Position numbers and translations under genes: made by a program | Notes under the pieces: generated by a model | The model's input: the letters and a program-made list of their open reading frames with translations, nothing else | Database searches by the model: none | What the model was told of the DNA's origin: nothing | Shown: positions 56,633 through 64,000 of the stretch, in pieces | How positions within the stretch are numbered: position 1 is the stretch's first letter | Layout: every line of letters begins with the position of its first letter | Origin: Neoalteromonas flava | GTDB lineage: Bacteria; Pseudomonadota; Gammaproteobacteria; Enterobacterales; Alteromonadaceae | NCBI RefSeq assembly: GCF_002807685.1 | Contig: NZ_PEAX01000003.1 | Span: forward strand, 124,001 to 188,000 | Reading direction: 5' to 3' | Length of the DNA: 64,000 bases

Positions 56633-57331
56633 TCATTCTTTTGTATAAGCGAAGTGCAGAGCGGTGATAGTTTCTGCCACTTCTTGTTGAGCATCTTTAA
56701 GGTTTCTCAAGCGTATTGACGTTTCATTCCAGGCAAAGCCAAGCATGTTTTTAAATAACGGATGATTTAAAATGCTAGGGTCAACTAACTTATTTTCAAG
56801 CATGTCTGCGTGGCGCACCCACATCGGAATAAATTCGTCATCCAAGCCTTGCATATAATTATGTTGCAGAGTTTGCTGGAGGAAGTACCGTTTATTCACC
56901 TTGAGTAAACGCCGCTTAATTTGCGCATCAGATATCAGTTTAAAGTCACCACTTTCCCGCATGGATGTAAAAGTGAAATCCTGAGGACTAAAAAAGTAGT
57001 AGTTATTAACAACTCGAGCTGCACTCAATGCTTTCTGCTGAGCCTCTGTCGAATCGACGTTACCATCAAATGATTGAAAAAATTGAATCGCTTCATTTAA
57101 TGTTGCAACTTTTTCTTCAAGCGCGGGAATTAACTGTTGAATTTGACTTTGGTCAAACAACAAGTCTTGTTCTAGTTGCTCGAGGTAGTTAAGTTGTTTT
57201 TGATGATTGTTCCATTGCTCAACTTTATTTTCGGTCCAAAGTGCTAAATAAATACCCAGTACCAGCAAAATTAAGTCTTTGCCGAAATAGGCAAATCCTT
57301 TGAGTAATTTAGTCGAATACTTGTTGATCAT
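56633..57331 (-). CDS. Single-span membrane protein, DUF6090-like
   Basis: 232 residues. A short cytoplasmic start, one membrane segment (about 18-35, DLILLVLGIYLALWTENKVE), then a long helical, probably periplasmic region with coiled-coil character (QLNYLEQLEQDLLFDQSQIQ). The motif ...GIYLALWTENKVEQWNNHQK is common to DUF6090 proteins of marine bacteria. Function is unknown. It lies 100 bp before the DUF885 gene in the same direction and may share its transcript. Confidence 0.6.
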   Translation of the reverse strand: MINKYSTKLLKGFAYFGKDLILLVLGIYLALWTENKVEQWNNHQKQLNYLEQLEQDLLFDQSQIQQLIPALEEKVATLNEAIQFFQSFDGNVDSTEAQQKALSAARVVNNYYFFSPQDFTFTSMRESGDFKLISDAQIKRRLLKVNKRYFLQQTLQHNYMQGLDDEFIPMWVRHADMLENKLVDPSILNHPLFKNMLGFAWNETSIRLRNLKDAQQEVAETITALHFAYTKE

Positions 57332-57652
57332 GAGGCCTTAAAAAATAACTGTAAGTGAAAATACTTATTAGTGTTTGTCGCAAGAAACTGATTGAAGGTT
57401 TAGTTGTAAATTCTGCCAATATCAATAATTCAGTCAGTGATAGTTACAAATAATCTTGCTCCCGTATTTCATCGGTAGAGGTATACGATGCATTTCGTAT
57501 AGGTGCTAAAGTGCACAAAAAAACAACAAGTATTAGTAAAGCAAACAGTATTACTGTATCCTCCACGGCCGCTTGCGCTGAGGAGCCAACGTGGACTGAA
57601 TTAGGGCCGAGAATTCAATCTGGCTCTTGAAGCAACTTTATTATGAGACAGC
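57332..57652. promoter_or_regulatory. 321-bp gap before rhlE
   Basis: No gene seen. A small dyad TATACGA/TCGTATA (57482-57501) may be an operator. The region should contain the rhlE promoter and a long leader, as is common for cold-induced DEAD-box genes; no riboswitch fold was recognised. Confidence 0.35.
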
Positions 57653-58978
57653 ATGACATTTGAATCACTCGGATTAATTTCCCCACTATTATCAGCACTT
57701 GCCAAGCAAGGTTACGACTCTCCATCACCAATCCAAGAAAAAGCAATTTCCCCGGTCTTAGCAGGTCGAGACGTTATGGCAGCAGCCCAAACCGGTACAG
57801 GTAAGACTGCAGCTTTCACACTACCACTACTGCAACGGTTGATGGAGAGTGGGCGAAAAGTTAGCAGCAATGGCGTGCGTGCGCTGGTGTTAACGCCGAC
57901 GCGTGAACTCGCCGCACAGGTCGCCGATAGTGTTAAGAACTATGGAGCTGATTTGCCACTGCGCTGTAACTTAGTCTTTGGTGGAGTGAAAATTAATCCG
58001 CAAATGATGCAGTTGCGCCGCGGTACAGATGTATTGGTAGCTACGCCAGGGCGCTTACTTGATTTGTATCAGCAGAATGCGGTTAAGTTTGAGCAGCTTG
58101 AAATGTTAGTGCTAGATGAAGCTGATCGTATGTTGGACATGGGCTTTATTCACGATATAAAGCGAATACTGGCCTTATTACCTAAGCGGCGACAGAACTT
58201 ACTCTTTTCAGCGACCTTTTCTGACGAAATCCGCGCATTAGCGCGAAACCTAGTAAATGAACCTATCGAAGTTTCTGTCACGCCAGCAAACTCCACTGTG
58301 GAGCGTATAGAGCAACGTTTACACCCAGTCAATAAAGCACAGAAGTCAAAGCTACTAGTGCATTTGATCAAGCAGCATGGCTGGTATCAGATATTGGTTT
58401 TTTGCCGCACCAAGCATGGCGCTAACCGATTGACCACGTTTTTAAATAAACAAGGGATCAAAGCGGCGGCTATTCACGGTAACAAAAGCCAAAATGTGCG
58501 TACACGAGCGCTAGCAGACTTTAAAGACGACAAGTTACAAGTGTTAGTCGCAACGGACATTGCGGCGCGTGGTATTGATATCTCGCAGTTACCTTTCGTG
58601 ATTAACTTTGACCTACCCAATGTTCCAGAAGATTATGTGCATCGGATTGGGCGCACCGGGCGTGCGGGGAAAGAGGGCTTAGCGGTATCGCTAGTTAGCG
58701 TTGATGAAGCCAAGCAATTAGCCAGTATAGAGCGCTTAATTAAACTCACTATTCAACGTGATGTTGTCGGTGGTTTTGAACCCAGTGAAGAACTACCGGC
58801 GATAAAGTTACCCAATAAACCCAAAAAGCCAAAGAAGCCTAAAAAGCCAAAGCCTTCGCATGACGCGACTCAAGGAAGCAAGGATAAAGCTGGTGACAAC
58901 GAGCCTAAGCCCAACCCCTCGCGGCGCAGACGCCGAGTTCGAAAGCCGAGTTCACAGGGCGCTCGTTCAGTATCATGA
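57653..58978 (+). CDS. rhlE: DEAD-box RNA helicase, RhlE type
   Basis: 441 residues. Helicase motifs are in order: Q motif (SPIQEKAI), AAQTGTGKT (Walker A), PTRELA, TPGR, DEAD in [12 protein letters not shown] in FSATFSDE, then [10 protein letters not shown] and [14 protein letters not shown] Lys/Pro/Arg-rich tail (about 375-441) has [12 protein letters not shown] repeats and RRRRRVRK for RNA binding. It likely remodels rRNA or mRNA, notably in the cold. Its stop overlaps the next start by 4 bp (ATGA), coupling translation with a NYN-domain gene. Confidence 0.93.
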   Translation: MTFESLGLISPLLSALAKQGYDSPSPIQEKAISPVLAGRDVMAAAQTGTGKTAAFTLPLLQRLMESGRKVSSNGVRALVLTPTRELAAQVADSVKNYGADLPLRCNLVFGGVKINPQMMQLRRGTDVLVATPGRLLDLYQQNAVKFEQLEMLVLDEADRMLDMGFIHDIKRILALLPKRRQNLLFSATFSDEIRALARNLVNEPIEVSVTPANSTVERIEQRLHPVNKAQKSKLLVHLIKQHGWYQILVFCRTKHGANRLTTFLNKQGIKAAAIHGNKSQNVRTRALADFKDDKLQVLVATDIAARGIDISQLPFVINFDLPNVPEDYVHRIGRTGRAGKEGLAVSLVSVDEAKQLASIERLIKLTIQRDVVGGFEPSEELPAIKLPNKPKKPKKPKKPKPSHDATQGSKDKAGDNEPKPNPSRRRRRVRKPSSQGARSVS

Positions 58979-59463
58979 GCATTGATGCCAAGCCTAGGGC
59001 GGCAGTGTTTGTTGATGTACAGAATATCTATTACACCTGTCGTCAGGAGTATCAACGCCAATTCAACTACCGTCAGTTTTATGCACAGTTGGCAGAGAAA
59101 TGCGATGTTTGTGTTGCCAATGCATATGCTATCGATAGTCATAATGACGGTCAGCACCGTTTTCAAAGTGCCCTGCGCAATATTGGCTTTGACGTCAAGT
59201 TAAAGCCTTACATCCAGCGGGCCGATGGTTCTGCAAAAGGAGATTGGGACGTAGGAATTACTATTGACGTGATGGACATTGCTTCTGAGGTTGACGAAGT
59301 GATTTTATTAAGCGGTGATGGTGACTTCGCGCAGCTGCTAGTGCGCATAAAGCAAGGTTTAGGTGCAACGACTCGGGTCGTCAGTGTGGAAGCGCTAACG
59401 GCCCAAGCTCTGATCCAAAGCTGTGATGTTTATACGCCAATCAATGCCAATGATTTGTTGTAG
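58975..59463 (+). CDS. NYN-domain protein (LabA/DUF88 family)
   Basis: 162 residues comprising one NYN (PIN-like) domain. The acidic residues of the proposed nuclease site are visible: FVDVQNIYY at 13-21, [13 protein letters not shown] in the middle and [12 protein letters not shown] later. NYN domains resemble FLAP/PIN RNases, and members act on RNA. It overlaps rhlE by 4 bp, so the two are probably made together and may act on the same RNA. No experiment on this subfamily is known to me. Confidence 0.82.
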   Translation: MSIDAKPRAAVFVDVQNIYYTCRQEYQRQFNYRQFYAQLAEKCDVCVANAYAIDSHNDGQHRFQSALRNIGFDVKLKPYIQRADGSAKGDWDVGITIDVMDIASEVDEVILLSGDGDFAQLLVRIKQGLGATTRVVSVEALTAQALIQSCDVYTPINANDLL

Positions 59464-59526
59464 GAAGTTAGGCAGCCGCCGCTAAAAGCTAACGGTGGCT
59501 GCAGCCTTAGACAGTGTGAAGACGTG

Positions 59527-59994
59527 CTAATCTGACTCTCTCAAGTACCAAATCCCGTACTTATCACCTTGCCATTTAAGTAAATTAAATAGGTAGGCTG
59601 AGGCGAGTAAAATTAATCCGCCAGCAAGCGCTGGTTCACTAATGAAGCCCAAGCAACAGAATATAAATCCAAACGTATGGGCAATAATTTCGATTCTTAC
59701 CGCGGCTTCTCGAGTCGGTCTCGCCTGTAAAAAATTAAACATAAACCAAATTTTGAGTAGCCAAGGCAGTGATTTCCAGTTGTCGGCATTTTTATCAATC
59801 ATAAATGTCTCCTGAGTTAAAAGTTCGAGCTCTATGTCTAAGGCTGCGGCGATGCACTTCACTGATTCAACACTGGCATTATGACCACTTTCGATCCGTT
59901 GGATGGTGCGCACATTTAATCCTGCCATAGTGGCAAGTTGTTCTTGCGAAATGTGGCGACTAATTCTTAGTTGTTTCAGTTGTGGTGTACGCAT
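59527..59994 (-). CDS. XRE-type HTH protein with two membrane segments
   Basis: 155 residues from ATG 59994; an ATG 12 bp upstream would add MCLG. The HTH_3 domain (1-62) has LKQLRISRHISQEQLATMAG and LNVRTIQRIESG, the usual XRE helix pair. Residues about 95-145 carry two hydrophobic helices (AHTFGFIFCCLGFISEPALA, GGLILLASAYLFNLL), so the regulator is membrane-tethered. It is divergent from the ABC pair across 163 bp and may control it in response to membrane state, which is inferred. Confidence 0.75.
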   Translation of the reverse strand: MRTPQLKQLRISRHISQEQLATMAGLNVRTIQRIESGHNASVESVKCIAAALDIELELLTQETFMIDKNADNWKSLPWLLKIWFMFNFLQARPTREAAVRIEIIAHTFGFIFCCLGFISEPALAGGLILLASAYLFNLLKWQGDKYGIWYLRESD

Positions 59995-60157
59995 GCCAAG
60001 ACACATTCAGGAGTTTGCCTTAAGCATAAGGTTGTCGGGTAGGAAAGCAACACGACATTTACCCGACATTGCTGCTTTACTGCTGCGTGGCGCTGTTTCA
60101 CATTGATTTCACGTTCCTCTTATTAGTCTGCTGGTGAGCAATTAAAGAGGCCACAAC

Positions 60158-60853
60158 ATGCCATCAAATAACGCTAGTCAGATTAAACTAAACGAAATCA
60201 GTCAGTCATTCCAAACGGGTCAACGCAAAGTTGTGCTATTTGAAAAACTCAGTTGTGTAATCAACCGAGGGCAGTCTTACGCTATCGTGGGGCCCTCAGG
60301 ATCAGGCAAATCGAGTTTACTCATGTTGGCATCTGGGCTAGAAAAACCGAGCTCAGGCAGCATTGATTACCTAGAAAATGGGCAGCGTATGCCCATGCAG
60401 GTTCTGCGTGAGGATATTGGTTTTATTTTTCAGCAGTTTCACCTCTTACCCGAACTTAATGCCCTTAATAATGTTGCATTGCCACTTAAGTTGAGGGGGA
60501 TTGCGGATGCAGAGCAAAAAGCAGAGCTCTGGTTGCAGAAGGTCGGTTTAGGCCATCGCTTATTACACCAACCCAAACAACTCAGTGGTGGTGAGCAACA
60601 ACGGGTCGCTATTGCTAGAGCCTTAGTTTTTGAACCGAAGTTTATCTTTGCTGATGAACCTACGGGCAACCTTGATGCAAGCAGTGCTGATGATGTGATC
60701 ACCTGCCTATTTTCCTGTTGTCAGGACCATGGTGCAGGTTTGATTTTGGTTACGCACAGTGACTCTTTAGCGTCGCGAGCTGATCATTTACTCACTTTTG
60801 TTAATGGGCAATGTAACGTTGCGTTAAAGCAGACTGAGGAGGTCATATGTTAA
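60158..60853 (+). CDS. ABC transporter ATP-binding protein (YbbA/LolD-like)
   Basis: 231 residues. Walker [11 protein letters not shown]-loop [14 protein letters not shown], signature [15 protein letters not shown], Walker [13 protein letters not shown] and H-loop THSDSLA are complete. The MacB/LolD/YbbA branch fits from [18 protein letters not shown] precedes the ATG by 9 nt. Its end overlaps the permease start by 7 bp. Together they form a mechanotransmission-type ABC system working on envelope substrates. Confidence 0.9.
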   Translation: MPSNNASQIKLNEISQSFQTGQRKVVLFEKLSCVINRGQSYAIVGPSGSGKSSLLMLASGLEKPSSGSIDYLENGQRMPMQVLREDIGFIFQQFHLLPELNALNNVALPLKLRGIADAEQKAELWLQKVGLGHRLLHQPKQLSGGEQQRVAIARALVFEPKFIFADEPTGNLDASSADDVITCLFSCCQDHGAGLILVTHSDSLASRADHLLTFVNGQCNVALKQTEEVIC

Positions 60854-63327
60854 ATTCTAATATTCGTCTCGCTTGGCAACTTCATCAGCTTGAAAAAGGT
60901 GCGCCTTACAATCGAACCTTGGTATGGGTTCAGGCAATCTTACTCACTTTTATCATCACGTTAAGCTTATCGAGTGAGTCAATTCAACGTTATCTTGCTA
61001 ACAATTTGCAAAATTTATTGGGAGCTGACGTCGTGATCGCTCAGTCAGCACCATTAACCTCTCCACAAGCAGAGCAGCTGGCTGCTTTTGCTGAACACAG
61101 CATTTATACCCAATCCGTCCAGACCACATTAACGCGGGGGGAGGATTGGCAACGAGTAACCTTAAAGGCAGTTGGTGATGACTATCCCTTACAGGGCGAA
61201 TTAAGAGTGGCCGATCTAGCGGGTGGACCCTCATTGGTTGCGAATACTGGGCCAGGGGTGGGTGAGATCTGGCCTGATGAACGGCTGATGGCGGCTCTAA
61301 GCTTAAAGGTGGGCGATACAATAACGATCACACAGTACCCGTTAAAGGTGACTAAGCGATTACAGCACGAGCCTGATCGATTGATGGAGGGATATAACCT
61401 TTCCATGCGCGCATTGATCCACCGCGATTCACTCGCGCAATTCAGTTTCAACTCTCGCGATATCGACTATCGGTACATGGCAACAGTCAATGACGCCAAA
61501 CTGCAGTCCATTCTCGATTGGCAAAAAATAGAGCTACCAGCTGCTCAGGTTCATCATAAGCGAGGCGAGCATCCTTTAGCTTTGTTTTGGCAACGTACCG
61601 AAAACTTTATCGGACTGGCTTCAATTATTTTGTTCTTTATGGCGGCTATCGCAATCCAGCAAATTACTCAAGTCAAAACTCAGCACGAGCAATTTTTTAC
61701 TGCTGTTTGTCTGAGTCTTGGTAGCACCAGACGACAAGCGGTCACGTTAGCTATACTCAAATGGTTGCTGAGCCTCGCTGCCTTATTGCCTTTGGTCGTA
61801 TTGGCTTCATTGGTTTGTCATTGGCTGGTGGTGCAGTGGTTGTCAGCTACTTTGATGCAGCTTACTTGGCATCTAAATCCACTAGACCTAGTTAAGCCGC
61901 TAGTTGCCGGGAGTATGCTTTTTATAACCTTTCAGTTCCCAGTGTGGCTTGCCTTGCAGCAAGCCTCGGTGCGGCAATTGGTGTATCGTCAACACTCTAG
62001 CGGGCGTGCACTATTCTCGTTGCTGTGTGCAGTGTTTGTGCTCGTCGCCATCGGTATTGCATATTCAGACAATGGCCTGCTTACCGCCATGGTATTAGGC
62101 GCGATGGTATCGTGCATTTTGTTAATTCTGTTGATTAGTTGGTTCGGTTTAACTCTGGGTGAAAAGCTTACCCAACGTTACTCTGGACTCATACCTTTCA
62201 CGCTGTTTATGATGAAACAGCGTTTATTAAGCAAAACTACACAAGTCTTAGGTGTTGGTTTATGTGCTTTTTTGCTGCTTTTTACCCTAATGTTACTCCG
62301 CGACTTGGGGGCGACAATGCAAGGATATCAACGCACGCATGATGGCAATTTACTAGTGACTCAAGCCACTGCGCAGCAACTTGACGATCTGCAATCATGG
62401 AGTAACGGGCGCAACGTTCAATTTCGGCAACAAAAGCCTTTTGTTTATGCCAAATTGTCGGCGATTAATCATAAACCGGTTGCCGAGTTTAGTACCCAGC
62501 CAAGTGGCAGTTTAGCCACGTTACAGCGTGAAATCCGTTTACATTGGACAGATGCAGTACCGCGCAATAATCGTGTATTCAGTGGTCAGTGGTGGGAATC
62601 AGGAACCAGTGACTGGCAGCAAGTGTCGGTTGAAGAAGAAGTAATGACCGACCTTGGCTTGAGCCTTGGCGACCAGCTCACCTTTTATATCGCAAATCAA
62701 CCTATTACGTTTCGAATTACTGCGAGTCATGCGTACAAACCAGGTGCAGGCTCGATTACGTTTTGGGTGCAAATGCCCGCCATGGCTATTAATTATCTTG
62801 CAGCACAACGCTATGCAATGGCGAGTCTGGAAGTAAGCAATAGAGATTTCACTGAGATAAGTCAACTCTGGCAGCTTCATCCGACCTTACGTATGGTTTC
62901 AATGCAGGAGATGATGCAACGTTTTGACCGCACCTTGGCTATGGTGACGCAGGTGATTGGGGGCTTTGCGATTTTGATCTGTGTGTTGGCTATCATTGTA
63001 ATACTCGCTTCAGTACAAGCCCTAGAGTCTCAAGAGCGGCTTAAAAATAGCGTTATCTTAAGCTTCGGGTTGAGTAAAAAAACCTGCTGGTACATGAATG
63101 GTGTTGAGTGGTTGGTGACTGCTGTTATTGCGGCTGGTGGGGCTATTTTTGGTACTTGGGTGGCAGGCGTGATGATCTATCAATCGCAGTTTTCACTGCC
63201 TTACCACCCCGATATTACTTGGCTTGCCTTAACGTTGTCCGTGATCTTAATCATCGTTATGTGTGTGGGTGGGATTGCCAGCAGAAATAGTCTGCGCAGT
63301 TCTGTGCGCGAACTCATGGCGGAATAA
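60847..63327 (+). CDS. ABC permease, FtsX-like (YbbP type)
   Basis: 826 residues with about ten membrane segments in the YbbP arrangement: one N-terminal segment (27-42), a long periplasmic domain (45-250), a cluster of segments (255-460), a second periplasmic domain (480-690), and three C-terminal segments of the FtsX domain (about 695-815). GGAGG lies 6 nt before the ATG. YbbA-YbbP is found beside the esterase tesA in E. coli; here no tesA is next to it. The substrate is unknown. Confidence 0.85.
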   Translation: MLNSNIRLAWQLHQLEKGAPYNRTLVWVQAILLTFIITLSLSSESIQRYLANNLQNLLGADVVIAQSAPLTSPQAEQLAAFAEHSIYTQSVQTTLTRGEDWQRVTLKAVGDDYPLQGELRVADLAGGPSLVANTGPGVGEIWPDERLMAALSLKVGDTITITQYPLKVTKRLQHEPDRLMEGYNLSMRALIHRDSLAQFSFNSRDIDYRYMATVNDAKLQSILDWQKIELPAAQVHHKRGEHPLALFWQRTENFIGLASIILFFMAAIAIQQITQVKTQHEQFFTAVCLSLGSTRRQAVTLAILKWLLSLAALLPLVVLASLVCHWLVVQWLSATLMQLTWHLNPLDLVKPLVAGSMLFITFQFPVWLALQQASVRQLVYRQHSSGRALFSLLCAVFVLVAIGIAYSDNGLLTAMVLGAMVSCILLILLISWFGLTLGEKLTQRYSGLIPFTLFMMKQRLLSKTTQVLGVGLCAFLLLFTLMLLRDLGATMQGYQRTHDGNLLVTQATAQQLDDLQSWSNGRNVQFRQQKPFVYAKLSAINHKPVAEFSTQPSGSLATLQREIRLHWTDAVPRNNRVFSGQWWESGTSDWQQVSVEEEVMTDLGLSLGDQLTFYIANQPITFRITASHAYKPGAGSITFWVQMPAMAINYLAAQRYAMASLEVSNRDFTEISQLWQLHPTLRMVSMQEMMQRFDRTLAMVTQVIGGFAILICVLAIIVILASVQALESQERLKNSVILSFGLSKKTCWYMNGVEWLVTAVIAAGGAIFGTWVAGVMIYQSQFSLPYHPDITWLALTLSVILIIVMCVGGIASRNSLRSSVRELMAE

Positions 63328-63406
63328 AATTAAATAATTTTTGCCTTTCACATTCGTTTCACGCGGTCCATGAGAACGTTCACGCACACAATGAGGAGAT
63401 ACAATT

Positions 63407-64000
63407 ATGTACACAACAATCCAGCGGTTTATAACTATTTTCACACTGTTAATTGTGACCTTTACTATGCATTATTCGTGGGCTAGCGCAGACAGCCGCG
63501 TTCTAATGGTCGTAAGCAGTAACGGCAAAGACAAAGGTCAAACGGCACCAGGATATGAATTTGATGAATTTGCTAAAGCCTATTTAGTGTTTAAAGCGAA
63601 TGGTATTGAGGTGGATATCGCCAGTCCTAAGGGGGGAGCGGTAGAAGCTGATAATTACGACCCGAGTGCTGATTTCAATGCACCGGTGTTGGCTGATCAA
63701 GAAATCATGCAAAAGCTAAACGAGACGCTGCCAATTAGCACCGTCAATGCTGCTGAGTATGCTGGCGTATTTGTCGTTGGCGGTAAAGGCGCAATGTTTG
63801 ATTTGCCAATAGATACGGCACTGCAAACCTTGATTGCAGATATATATCAACAACAGGGCGTAATCGCTGCGGTTTGCCATGGCCCTGCCGCACTTGTGCA
63901 CGTTAAGTTAGCCAATGGCGAGTATCTGGTTGCCGGTAAAACCGTCAATGGTTTTACTAATGAAGAAGAGCAACTGTTTGGCAAAAAGTGGCTAGCAGAG
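63407..64000 (+). CDS. Periplasmic DJ-1/PfpI-family protein, truncated by window end
   Basis: 198 codons are visible from ATG 63407 (GAGGAG 8 nt upstream) without a stop. A signal peptide ends near SWASA-DSRVL. The class-I glutamine-amidotransferase-like fold shows VLMVVSSNGKDKGQTAPGYE, then GVFVVGGKGAMFDL, and the nucleophile elbow AAVCHGPAAL with the conserved Cys. Related to Hsp31/ThiJ-type chaperone-glyoxalases, which are usually cytoplasmic; the signal peptide is a difference. It follows the ABC permease by 79 bp and may belong to that operon. Confidence 0.82.
   Translation, partial: MYTTIQRFITIFTLLIVTFTMHYSWASADSRVLMVVSSNGKDKGQTAPGYEFDEFAKAYLVFKANGIEVDIASPKGGAVEADNYDPSADFNAPVLADQEIMQKLNETLPISTVNAAEYAGVFVVGGKGAMFDLPIDTALQTLIADIYQQQGVIAAVCHGPAALVHVKLANGEYLVAGKTVNGFTNEEEQLFGKKWLAE

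Overview
The window looks like chromosome from a marine gammaproteobacterium of the Alteromonadales type. The evidence is housekeeping gene order (dedD-cvpA-purF; metG facing apbC-dcd; gloB divergent from a YafS-like methyltransferase; lpxH-ppiB next to cysS), a tRNA-Pro(GGG) close to enterobacterial proL, moderate GC and a beta-1,3-glucan (laminarin) locus. Assignment below the order level is not possible from this sequence alone.

Layout. 1-2.4 kb: SPOR-domain protein end, cvpA, purF. 2.4-3.0 kb: Yip1-type membrane protein. 3.2-19.3 kb: a beta-1,3-glucan catabolic locus with secreted GH17, a LytS/LytTR two-component pair, a very long phosphorylase (GH149/GH161 type), a GH16 lipoprotein with a malectin-like domain, a GPH-type transporter, two cytoplasmic GH3 enzymes and a sugar-porter MFS. 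The apparent logic is outside cleavage by GH16/GH17, uptake by MFS carriers, and inside phosphorolysis plus hydrolysis; no TonB receptor or SusCD pair lies in the window. 19.3-22.9 kb: a periplasmic binding-protein-like protein, a phytanoyl-CoA-dioxygenase-like enzyme, and a TPR protein with a degenerate GGDEF domain.

23.09-33.19 kb: the most notable region, a 10.1 kb AT-rich integrative mobilizable element. A large serine recombinase has inserted it into the chromosomal miaE gene (tRNA ms2i6A hydroxylase) at the codon for a conserved Glu. Both gene halves remain outside the element and rejoin on paper into an intact 261-residue MiaE. Inside, the element carries its own full-length, diverged miaE, plus a MobV-like relaxase, a RepL-like winged-helix protein, two unknown small proteins and a BcgI-like two-gene restriction-modification system. 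It therefore appears to repair the function it destroys.

33.9-47.2 kb: core genes (lpxH, ppiB, cysS, mltD, gloB, metG, apbC, dcd), a pore-less voltage-sensor-like membrane protein, a soluble MCP-like protein, a hemolysin III-family protein and tRNA-Pro. 47.3-53.4 kb: a looser accessory stretch with a diguanylate cyclase, a single-domain globin, a decayed fragment resembling the end of a metal RND pump, a DUF4198 protein, and copper ATPase copA under a promoter with MerR-family geometry. 53.4-64 kb: M24 peptidase, DUF885 protein, rhlE overlapping a NYN-domain gene, an XRE/membrane protein, a YbbA/YbbP-like ABC pair and the start of a periplasmic DJ-1/PfpI protein.
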